Source of the DNA: Pelargonium nanum
Taxonomy: Eukaryota; Streptophyta; Magnoliopsida; Geraniales; Geraniaceae
Direction of reading: 5' to 3'
NCBI GenBank assembly: GCA_036897485.1
Contig: JAYMTF010000050.1
Location: 1-63,748, forward strand
DNA: 63,748 nt
Positions within the stretch are counted from its first letter, which is position 1; each line of letters starts with the position of its first letter. The translations under genes were made by a program, and so were the position numbers. The notes under the pieces were generated by a model. The model was not told the origin of the DNA. It worked only from the letters and a program-made list of their open reading frames with translations, and did not search any database. Shown piece after piece: positions 23,801 to 32,990 of the stretch.

Positions 23801-25293
23801 ATTTCGACACTGAATTTACCAACAAGTTCTACCATAGTCATCTCGATGATTTGTGTGAGTATAATAATATTCTTCTATGCTTTTCTCCGTTTTGATTGAT
23901 TATTCCCAAAGTCTCTCATTTCTGACAAATCATACTTCGGTGCAGCGAATATAAACTCGTCGGCCATAGTGGCTGCCAGTAATCTTGTTGCGCGCTCCCT
24001 ATGCATTCTTGCAAGTGACAAGAACTTAAGCAGTTCTGCTCTGAGTGCCATCAACGTGAACACCTCCCTTGTCAAAGAACTCATCGGTTGCCTGTTAAGC
24101 TGTGATCCCGGCCTAACTTGTGAGTTGGTAAGGACCTATATTTCTCCAACCGATACTTGCCCAAGCCATTATGTAGGCGTTATCCTCGGAGAACCTACCT
24201 CCAAACCTAGTCCGGGATACGTGGGAGACGTTGCCAGGTTTGTTTGGAATTTTCTTGCGGACAGAACATCTACACCGAGGGAGAACGGGAACTCTGTTTG
24301 TGAAGAAGATTGCAGCAAGAAAGGCGAAGTGTGCATTAAGGCAGAAACAAAAGGAAAAGGAACTTGTGTTGTCTCCACAACCAGGTAACAATGCTTGCTA
24401 TAAATTAGTAAAACAAATGGTATAGCACGATAAGGTTGCTTCTATAGTGATAAATCTCATGAGATTTAGATTCGCATATTGTATAGCGCTATGTAGAGCT
24501 GGCAGTTTGGATTGAACCCGCGGAACCCAATATTTGCTGGTTAGGTGCACATAAAATGAACCCAAATACTTTTCGGGTCAGATTGGATCGAAATTGTCAT
24601 GTGAAACTTGCAAGTCGGGTCAGGCAACCCCAGACTTCTTACATGTTGGGGTTCGGATTAGGCCTTTCCAACCCCTAGAAAAATCCCAACCTGAAATCTG
24701 AATGGCCAGCTCTAGCACAATAATATTGTTTCTGTAGTGATTTACCTTGGGAGAATCAGATTAACAAATGGTATAAAACAAGAAGATTGGTTCTGTATAG
24801 CGATTTATGCTAGGAGAATAAGATTAAAAAACGGTATAGCTCTTCTCTGCAAGATTGGTTTGTAGTGATTCACGCTTTGTTGAAGATCAGATGTATAGCA
24901 AAATAAGATTTGTTCTATAGTGATTATGTGATTTACATTAGAACGATCAGATTAGCTCCATGTTTGGCCGATACACGCACATGTGCATACTCCATAAACT
25001 CCTTATCTCATATATGATGTCATTGCAGGTATGTTCCAGCATATTCAACCCGATTGAAGTTTGAATCTGGAACCTGGAAGCTGCTGGCCTCAAACCTGTC
25101 GGATCCCATGGGGATGGTGGACCCAGTTTGGACCGAAAGCAACTGGAACACGATCGGGCTCAGAGTTTACACAGTTCAGAGTGCTGCTTATGACCGACTT
25201 GTTTTGCTGGGAGGTATTGTTGTCACAGGCTTGTCTTACATTGCGATAATAGTTACAAGAGCTTTTATCAGAAAGGCGATGAAGCTGGATTGA
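17856..25293 (+). CDS. NCT: Nicastrin, gamma-secretase subunit, 667 aa
   Basis: Sixteen exons: 17856-17922, 18695-18808, 18935-19049, 19723-19805, 19902-19978, 20419-20496, 20605-20673, 20797-20870, 21583-21715, 21810-21881, 22613-22732, 22860-22931, 23486-23626, 23770-23854, 23946-24384, 25029-25293 (2004 nt, phases consistent). A signal peptide (about 1-22) is followed by MESVPDLQKSMY..DGYPCVRLLNLSGEIGCSNPG, typical of plant nicastrin. The ectodomain has the M28-peptidase-like fold motif FTGEAWGYLGSRRF. One membrane helix lies at about 637-657, with a short basic tail. Nicastrin gates substrate entry into the intramembrane protease gamma-secretase with presenilin, APH-1 and PEN-2. Arabidopsis NCT has about 676 aa. 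Exon 1 can keep the frame only with a GC donor (CAG|GCGAGT). Introns hold an Au SINE, a MITE and a tandem array. Confidence 0.96.
18461..18640 (-). mobile_element. Au-type SINE in nicastrin intron 1, reverse orientation
   Basis: Read on the minus strand it has a pol III B-box-like GGTTCAAATCAGGGAAGCC. This is followed by CTTCTTGCAAGAGCAATG, an ACCCTTGC word, an ACCCCACA word, GAGCACTGGAGTCTGGTGG and a CCCTTTT end. This order matches the Au SINE consensus as I remember it (GGTTCGAGTCCTGGAAACAGCCTCTTGCA...GACCCCGCGCA...GTGCACCGGGCTGCCCTTTT). The 5' tRNA-like part is diverged and no target-site duplication was identified. Identification from memory. Confidence 0.65.
23229..23374. repeat. MITE (GGTAGCGTTTGGATT family) in nicastrin intron 12
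   Basis: The left end is AAGGTAGCGTTTGTAT and the right end is TAATCCAAACACCACCTTAA, complementary to it. The middle is rich in GATTCTCAT/ATTCTCATTC words. The same family recurs at 50945-51083, 52001-52110 and several times at 56335-57490. Confidence 0.7.
24414..24958. repeat. ~65-bp tandem array in nicastrin intron 15, split by an inserted element
   Basis: About five degenerate units share ATGGTATAGC, RTTGSTTCTRTAGTGAT and GAATCAGATT-type words at 24414-24490, 24714-24764, 24765-24825, 24826-24891 and 24892-24955. The array is interrupted between units one and two by the 24494-24714 foldback repeat. It seems to have arisen by local duplication before the insertion. Confidence 0.6.
24494..24714. 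repeat. Dispersed foldback repeat with TAGAGCTGGC ends (clearest copy)
   Basis: The left end reads TAGAGCTGGCAGTTTGG and the right end ATCTGAATGGCCAGCTCTA, which are inverted. Inside are AACCCGCGGAACCC, TTTTCGGGTCAG, AAGTCGGGTCAGG and similar words, with no ORF. Related, more degenerate copies occur at about 3740-3937, 17288-17545, 30240-30520, 34290-34665, 47760-47905, 49478-49735, 55485-55672 and elsewhere in the window. Confidence 0.65.
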
Positions 25294-25665
25294 CAAGATG
25301 TAATTCTGGTAAGAAAAAACTACGAAAACAACCAAATCATTGTATCAAACAGTGTCGGGATCGGCTAATTTTGGAGAAAGATAGGAACATTAATATTCTA
25401 CACAATGCCCATTGATGTCCTTTTGATTGACCAACAGATTGGTTTTAAGAGGAAAAAAGCCTTCATTATGTGTATCAATGTAATCTCTCTCTCTCTTAAT
25501 TCTTCTTTATGTTTTTTCTTTGTTGCTCTATAATAGTAGATTAGCATATGTTACAATCCATATGTTTTACATGCTCTTTGACCTAAATTTTGTGTGCAAG
25601 GTCATATAACATTTTACTTGATAAATATATTTAAAATTTTAATTTATAAATGAAAAACAGCTTCA
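25294..25665. other. 3'UTR and downstream of nicastrin
   Basis: The sequence is AT-rich. I see no ORF or RNA gene. A CTCTCTCT run near 25485-25497 and AATAATAGTAG words fit a plant 3'UTR and its cleavage region. Confidence 0.4.
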
Positions 25666-25876
25666 CCCTAGGGTAGTAGCGCAATTGGCAATACAAGCTG
25701 CGTGAGTGGAAAGAGTGCTTGCATTTTATCTCTGCTCAACACCCATGAAGAGAGGTGAATGCTTTAATTGTGTACAAAACTCGATTGAGAATTAGTCTAA
25801 GTATGGTAAAACGGCTTAAAAGTGTCAACTGCGAACGTGCAGGTCCGCTCAGAAACCCCATGAAACCGAAAAAAAC
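25666..25876 (+). mobile_element. SINE-like repeat with tRNA A-box; second copy at 62891-63004
   Basis: TAGCGCAATTGG at 25677-25688 fits the pol III A box TRGYNNARNNG. The B box is not clear. Bases 25751-25863 match 62891-63003 along about 113 positions (shared words include TGCTTTAATTG-type, CAAAACTCGA and GACCCGCTCAGGAACCCCATG-type). The second copy lacks the A-box half. One copy complete with an A box and one 5'-truncated fits a SINE family. The family is not known to me. Confidence 0.5.
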
Positions 25877-26123
25877 GATTCAGTCAAGTCAACGACATAT
25901 AACATTACTTACCTCTCTACCCAAAATAATGGCTTACTTGTGTTACAATTTTTTTCTAAAAAATTGACAATTATTTTGAGATGGTGATCATATAAAGATA
26001 TGCTTAATAAAATAGAATGTTTACCCATATTCTTTTTTTTGATGAAAAAATGTTTACCCATAATCTAAATTCTTAATTCATAAATAGTCGTTACTCAAAA
26101 ATTCAAAGTTAATTTGGGTTTTC

Positions 26124-26143
26124 GTGGGCTTTCTGTGAGCCCA
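26124..26143 (+). promoter_or_regulatory. Paired Site II motifs in the NDUFS1 promoter
   Basis: GTGGGCT (26124-26130) and GAGCCCA (26137-26143) form an inverted pair about 270 bases upstream of the ATG. TGGGCC/T Site II elements are known regulators of plant nuclear genes for mitochondrial respiratory proteins, bound by TCP factors. Function here is inferred. Confidence 0.55.
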
Positions 26144-26408
26144 TATGAAAAGGGATCCAACAATACAAATCTTTCGGGTCGGTTGCTCCGAAATGCTTGA
26201 CCCATCAGTCAATCATCTGTGTACGCGCGCGTGGAACCAACCTCATGGCCACACGAATCTCCATTTCAACCCACACAAAAGCCAAGACCATCACCATATT
26301 AACAAGCCACAACTCGCAAAGCTCGCAGAGCTCCGAGAGCGACACAGACACATCGATTGATCGATCTCCAATAAGAAAATCCCCAATTTTCTGTAGATTT
26401 ACACAGCA

Positions 26409-29400
26409 ATGGGGTTGGGGTTGCTAGCTTCACGAGCCGCGAGACCAGCCACGCGCCTCCTCGCATCTCAAAACCCTAGCCGAGCTACGCTCCTCCGCAC
26501 CATTGTCTCCACTCCCGAGCTCCAGAAACCGGAGGCCTCGACGGCTCAGGCCGAGCCTCCGACGCCCGATCTCCCGCCGCGAACTCCCGTCGGCGGCGCA
26601 ACGGTTCATTTCCCTAACCCTGACGATGCTATCGAGGTGTTTGTGGATGATTATCCGGTGAAAATCCCCAAGGGAATGAGTGTGTTGCAGGCTTGTGAGA
26701 TGGCTGGCGTTGACATTCCTCGGTTTTGCTACCACAGTCGGCTCTCGATCGCCGGGAACTGCCGGATGTGTTTGGTTGAGGTCGAGAAGTCGCCGAAGCC
26801 TGTCGCTTCCTGTGCTATGCCCGCTCTTCCAGGTAGGGCTCCAAGATTTGTGTTGTATATTTGATTTTCTTGTTTTTTTGTTGTTTATTTCTGAATCTGA
26901 ATTGTGAAATTGATATTATGATGATTAGCTTCGCAACTTATGTAGTGTGGTCTAATTCGATACTTGTTTTGCTGATTTTAGTATATATATTTTTAGATTG
27001 ATTATTGATATTTGTTTGGAGTAGTAAAATTGTTGAATTTTTCAAATTGATGTGGTCATTTAGGTTTAATTTGATTGTTCAAACATAATCCTAGAGCCAG
27101 AGCCACTGCCACTGTTGAACTAAATTTGATTATCTTGTTTATTTCTGAATCTGAATTGTGAAATCATGATAATTAGCTTCAACATTTGTATGGTGTGGTC
27201 TGGTTTGATACTTATTTTGCTGAATTTAGTTTATATTTAAAATGAGAACTGTTTAGAGTACGAGCATTGTTGATTTTTTTGAATTTTTTTTATCATTTAG
27301 CTTTAATTTAATTGTGTTTAGTTCTATTATTGATCACCTGGTGTATTCGATAGTTTTGGTTTAATATTTTTTTATGTCAATGCCGTTCATACTCTTGGGA
27401 CTACTGTTCAATTTCTTCATAGATTTGTGTTTGTGGTGTTCATTTGGTCATAAATTTGGTTGTCTTATTAATTTATGTTTATTTCTGAATCTGAATTGTG
27501 AAATCATGATAATTAGCTTCAAAATTTATGTGGTCTGGTATAAGTCGATACTAAATTTGCTGGATTTAGTAAAAAAAAATTAATTGAGAAGTGTTTGGAG
27601 TACGAGCATTGCTGATTTTTTTTAAGTGAAATGATCATTTAGCTTTAGTTTGATTTGTTCAAACTTCAAACATAATCCTAGAGCCAGAGCCACTGTTGAA
27701 CTAAATTTGATTATCTTGTTAAGTTGATTGAGTTGGATCATGATTTGAAGTTTAGGATTTATTTGGGTTTAATTTAATTGTATGTAGTTCTATTTATGAT
27801 GGTCTGGAGTGGTGTATTTAATTTATTTATTTTATGTCAATGCTGTACATACTCTTAGCATTGTTCAATTTCTTCATATCAAGGTTATAATATGAGCCTG
27901 ATTTATTTATTTTCTTTCATGTGATTACAATATTGGTCCAGCAACTTATACTGTCTAGTTTATCTTAAATAGATTTTAAGTTACGTTCAATTCTTCTGAT
28001 CTCTCAGTTTTTGTGCAAAAACTGAGTCAAGTTCATTTGGGTATGTTTTTTGAAGTTTATTGGGCAGTTGAAATCTACATTTGTTCATTTGGGCATAGTG
28101 CCATTGTAATGTCTTTGCTTTAATGGTTTCTGTTCCATCTCCTTCCCCCTCTCTGGTTTAAATTGGTATCATTTGTACGGGGTCAATCATGTTTTAAATA
28201 TGATTTCATATTTTCTTAGGGATGAAAATTAAGACGAATACACCAATTGCAAAGAAGGCGAGAGAAGGGGTGATGGAGTTTTTACTGATGAATCATCCAT
28301 TGGATTGTCCAATTTGCGATCAGGGGGGAGAATGTGACCTCCAGGATCAGTCTATGGCTTTTGGATCTGATCGTGGTCGGTTCGTTGATATGAAGAGATC
28401 TGTTGTTGATAAGAATCTTGGTCCTCTGGTGAAAACTGTGATGACTCGTTGTATTCAGTGTACCAGGTTAGCCATCCATTCTCGTTTTTTTGTTTCCATG
28501 AATTAGAACTGTGATATGGAAATATGGAATTTGCTAGTTTTGTTTGTAGGGTGTGATAGGTGCACATGCAATACTTGTTTATGATGGAGGAATCTAATTA
28601 TGACAGTATTTGACTTTCTTTTCTTGGTGGAGGAAATTTTAAATGCATTGAAAATTCCATGATTTCTTCTATTGTATACAATATTACAATGTTTATCAGC
28701 CTTGTGGTTGCAGAAGGGCTTACAGAAAAATGTTTTACACTTTTTGTGTAATTGTGGTTTGTATGTTACATTTTGCGAGAGGTTTGTTTGAGCCCTGTTA
28801 AGTCAACAGTCACAGCTGCTTTTATTTTATTAAGTTCAGAATGCAACAGTTTATTTTCAGGGTGACTATATATATATATATCTCCATTTGCTTTCATTCT
28901 GCTTGCCTGTAATCAGAGATACTCATTTGTCAATCCATTAGAAGTTTAGAAAACAATTCGTTGATTACTGTGTGTGTACAATGTGATTGGCTTTGTTGTT
29001 TTGTCCTATAGATTGTTTGCTATGTATTTAGCATTTTTTATACCTTATAAGATCATATGCAAATATGTAAACTTACAGTGACCCAATAATAGCTAGTGTG
29101 GCTATAATAAAATTATTCTTGATTTGATCACAACTATGTAACTCTGAAGAGGCTTCTCATATGAATTTGTTTGACGTAACAGGTGTGTCAGATTTGCAAG
29201 TGAGGTTGCTGGGGTTCAGGATCTTGGTATGCTAGGTCGTGGTAGTGGGGAAGAAATCGGGACTTATGTTGAAAAACTTATGACAAGTGAGCTTTCTGGA
29301 AATGTGATAGATATATGTCCTGTTGGAGCCCTTACATCAAAACCTTTTGCATTTAAAGCTCGAAATTGGGAGTTGAAGGGAACAGAAACTATTGATGTTA

Positions 29401-31552
29401 CTGATGCTGTTGGTTCCAACATCAGGATTGATAGCAGAGGTCCCGAGGTCATGCGTATTGTCCCACGGTTGAATGAGGTAGATTCTTCTAACCTTCATTA
29501 TAGAGATTGCAATCTGGTATTCTTAATTCTGTGAACATTCGTAAACAGATGAGGTCACCGACCTTTTTACAAGCGAGTCAGAGTATAAAACACTAATGAA
29601 TCCAACCTATTCTCGTGACTGTTAATTGGTTTGGTTCTCATGTTTATTTGTGATATAACAGTAATGCAGCAGATTACGTAGACCTATTTATTTGTTTTTG
29701 TCATCAATCATCCTTGCATTTCAAGTTAAGAAAGAAAAAAAAAATTAAAAATTGGTATCGTGTGTTATGAACTGTGTTAATTTGAACTTCCGTGTTTGAT
29801 AAATTTGTTGTTTTGTAACACATTGCAGGACATAAATGAGGAGTGGATTTCAGACAAAACTCGTTTCTGCTATGATGGTCTGAAGAGGCAGAGGCTAAAC
29901 GACCCTATGGTGCGTGATGCCGATGGACGCTTTAAGGCTGTGAGCTGGCGTGATGCTCTAGCTATTGTTGCTGAGGTTGCCAATCAGTCTAAACCCGAGG
30001 AAATAGTTGGGATTGCGGGTAAGTTGTCTGATGCAGAATCCATGATGGCTCTCAAAGATTTGTTGAACCAAATGGGATCGAATAATGTATGGTGTGAAGG
30101 AAATGGTCCTGAGCCATGTGCTGATCTGCGTTCGGGGTATACTATGAATACTAGCATCAGCGGCCTTGAGAAGGCCGATGTCTTCCTTTTGGTTGGTACC
30201 CAGGTAATACTCCCGACATTGTAGATGGATTTTATTTATTAAATGAGTTTCGGGTTGGGTCACATGTTTTGCATAGAAACATTGTGTGTTGCCCAATCTG
30301 ATTCTAAACCCAACCTTCTATTTTATGTGACCCGACCCACCTCTAAAGAGGTGCAAGTTTCAGGGGTCAGGTTGCGGCCTTATGTAAAAAATGTGGGTTG
30401 CCCGATCTGATCCACACTTTTTTCTCGGTATACATGACCCATCTATTTTATGCTACTTGAACACGACCCGCTAGAGGTGTGGGTGTCGGGGTCGTGTCAC
30501 AGGTCGTAGGTTTAACATAGAAAGTGTGCTCCTTACCTGATGCAATCCTCATTTTTCTTGTTAAACCCGACCCTGCAAAAAATATGGGTCAAATCTCAAG
30601 TGTGCTTCTTATATCTCACTTTTTTTGTATTTTTATTGTTCTCCAGCCAAGGGTTGAAGCAGCTATTGTCAACGCCAGAATTCGCAAGACAGTTCGAGCA
30701 AATCACGCTAAGGTTGGTTACATTGGCCCTGCCACAGATTTCAACTATGATCATCAGCATCTCGGCACGGGTCCTCAAACGCTTCTCGAACTTGCTGAGG
30801 GACGCCATCCTTTTTGCTCAGCTCTCTCGAATGCCAAAAACCCTGTCATCATGGTTGGTGCTGGGCTCTTTGAGAGGGATGACAAGGACGCCATTTTTGC
30901 CGCTGTGGAGACCATTGCAAAGAACAGCAAAGTCGTCCGACCCGACTGGAACGGACTCAACGTATTGCTCCTCAACGCTGCTCAAGCTGCAGCTCTCGAC
31001 CTCGGACTAGTCCCGGAGTCCAGCAATAGCTTGGAATCTGCAAAATTTGTGTATCTAATGGGTGCTGATGATGTGAACTTGGATAAGGTTCCCTCCGATG
31101 CATTTGTGGTCTACCAAGGGCACCACGGAGACCGTGGCGTGTACCGTGCCAACGTCATCCTCCCGGCTTCAGCCTTCAGCGAGAAGGAAGGCACATACGA
31201 AAACACTGAGGGCTGTAGTCAACAAACTGTACCCGCGGTCCCAACAGTTGGCGATGCCCGGGATGACTGGAAGATCATTAGGGCACTCTCCGAGGTCTCG
31301 GGAATGCGCTTACCCTATGATTCCCTCGCAGGCATTCGATCCAGAATCCGAAATGTGGCACCAAACCTCTTGCAAACCGACGAGAGAGAGCCAGCAACAT
31401 TCCCAACTTCTTTGAAACCAGTTTCCGCCAAAAAGATAAACCCCGCTCCATTTAAAAGCGCAGTCGAGAACTTCTACATGACCGACGCCATCACGAGAGC
31501 GTCGAAGATCATGGCGCAGTGCAGTGCAACACTCCAAGTAAGTAAAAAATGA
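26409..31552 (+). CDS. NDUFS1: Complex I 75-kDa iron-sulfur subunit (NADH dehydrogenase Fe-S protein 1), 748 aa
   Basis: Five exons: 26409-26832, 28220-28466, 29183-29477, 29829-30203, 30647-31552 (2247 nt, phases consistent). An Arg/Ala/Ser-rich mitochondrial presequence (about 1-32) is followed by the 2Fe-2S N1b site C107, C118, C121, C135. The N5 4Fe-4S site is H167, C171, C174, C180, and the N4 site is C219, C222, C225, C269. The molybdopterin-oxidoreductase-like domain follows to the C-terminus without its cofactor, as is normal for this subunit. It carries electrons through the matrix arm of respiratory complex I. Potato has 738 aa. The end reads [10 protein letters not shown], where relatives as I recall end near CSALLLKK. 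A perfect donor-like GTAAGT spans the last codons; splicing to TTTGCAG at 31745-31751 would end the protein four residues earlier. Confidence 0.97.
26879..27722. repeat. Three-fold direct duplication in NDUFS1 intron 1
   Basis: A ~100-bp segment starting TTTATTTCTGAATCTGAATT and running through ATGATAATTAGCTTC to GATACT..TTTGCTG occurs near 26884, 27138 and 27479. A second word set (AACATAATCCTAGAGCCAGA..) occurs near 27083 and 27667. The copies are close in sequence, so the intron grew by local duplication fairly recently. Confidence 0.7.
30240..30520. repeat. Dispersed GACCCG/CGGGT repeat copy in NDUFS1 intron 4
   Basis: The intron holds GAGTTTCGGGTTGGGTCACA, GACCCGACCCACCTCTA and GGTGTCGGGGTCGTGTCACA words typical of the family. 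The copy appears duplicated or nested, with two similar halves (both contain TTGCCC(A)ATCTGAT). No ORF. Confidence 0.5.
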
Positions 31553-32204
31553 TCCAATAGCTTCTTGAAATGGCTTTTAAGTACTTTTTGTCAGTCCAAT
31601 AAAAGAATTTGCGAGAATCACATTTTAGCTTAGCTTGTGATGATACTTATGGAAAGCCGCTGCGGCGTTAAGGCCCCGTTTGGGTCGCCGGAAGGGAAGC
31701 ACTTTTTCGAATAATTTGTGTTATTTGATCTGCTTGTGTTTTTATTTGCAGTAGAGCATGTTTTGAATGTAAAAGCAGCATTTTCTTGTAAAACTAAATC
31801 CATGTGAAGTGAAACATGGACTTTTTTGGAATTTAATTTGTTTTGTTTGGACAGTTTATTAAATCGGTAGACAAGTATTTGTGTTTAATGGTATTTGTTG
31901 GTACTGTAATTTGTTTGATTGAAAATGAGTTCTATAATTGATTATAAGATAATGTAGTAATGTTTTTAGGAGGTTTAAATATTCAGCTCGATCTCTAAGC
32001 AAATTCATAGAGTTTACAATTTGAATTTGATCCAATTAGATCAATTTTTTAATCTGATTTATTTCATGAAAAAATTGATTGAATCTGGAAATTTGCACAT
32101 TTTATCCTAAAGTTTGAAATTTGTTATGAAATCCGAATTGACTCTAAAAATGGAGTGTTTTACATTTAGCTTACTAATTTAAACTTTTTTCTTGCATCTC
32201 GTAG
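31553..32204. other. NDUFS1 3'UTR and downstream
   Basis: No gene seen. The 3'UTR probably ends within a few hundred bases. GGCCCCGTTTGGGTCGCCGG at 31672-31691 is a phrase often seen at the end of plant hAT-like MITEs, but I cannot find its partner. Confidence 0.4.
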
Positions 32205-32990
32205 CAGTCGGCCTCTAAAATGCCCATGATTGCTACGATGAGCCTCTATAAAAGCCCATGATTGTGAATATGGGCCTCTAAAAAGCCCATGATTGTTAAT
32301 ATGGGCCTCTAAAAGCCCTTGATTGCTACGATGGGCCTCTACAAAGCCCATGAATGAAACATGGGCCTCTTTAAAGCCCATTATCTTTAATATGGGCCTC
32401 TATAAAGCCCATGATCGTTAATATGGGCCTCTAAAGCTCATGATTGCATATATGGGCCTCTAAAAAGCCCATGATTGTTAATATGGGCCTCTAAAAGCCC
32501 GTGATTGCTACGATGGGCCTCTATAAAGCCCATGATCGCTAATCCATGTCTCTATAAAGCCCAGGATTGCTATTATGGGCCTCTAAAAGCCCATGACTGC
32601 TACATGGGCCTCTATAGAGCCCATGATCGTTAATATGGTTCTCTAAAAAGCCCATGATTGCTACGATGGGCCTCTATAAAGCCCATAAACGCTAATATGG
32701 GCTTCTATAAAGCCCATTATTGTTAATATGGGCCTCTAAAAGCTCTTGATTGCTATGATGGGCCTCTATAAAGCCCATGATCGTTTATATGGGCCTCTAA
32801 AAAGCCTATGATTGTTAATATGGGCCTGTAAAAGCTTATGATTGCTGTGATGAGCCTCTATAAAGCCCATTATCGTTAATATGGGCCTCTATTAAGCCCA
32901 TGATTGTTAATATGGGCCTTTAAAAGCCTATAGCTTACACGGACCTCTGAAAAGCCCGTTATTGGCGAGATGGGCCTCTAAAAGCCCATG
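32205..32990. repeat. Hairpin-rich minisatellite, ~26 units of ~31 bp
   Basis: The unit is close to GGGCCTCTAAAAGCCCATGA plus TTGTTAATAT or TTGCTACGAT. Each unit contains GGGC..GCCC and GCCCAT..ATGGGC, so single strands can fold into strings of small hairpins. Units ending in CTACGA recur at about every third position (near 32236, 32330, 32512, 32604, 32665, 32757, 32849), suggesting a ~92-bp higher-order repeat. Nearly every unit carries TGGGCC and AGCCCA. Open frames in it are by-products of the period. Confidence 0.9.

Noticed and set aside
25666-25760. Functional tRNA gene
   Set aside because: It has an A box but no clear B box and does not fold into a cloverleaf with an acceptor stem, so it is better read as a SINE head.
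32166-32381. Open frame on the minus strand with repeats like 'GLFRGPYSQSWAFIEAHRSN'
   Set aside because: It is a by-product of the ~31-bp minisatellite, is short, and other frames in the array are equally open.
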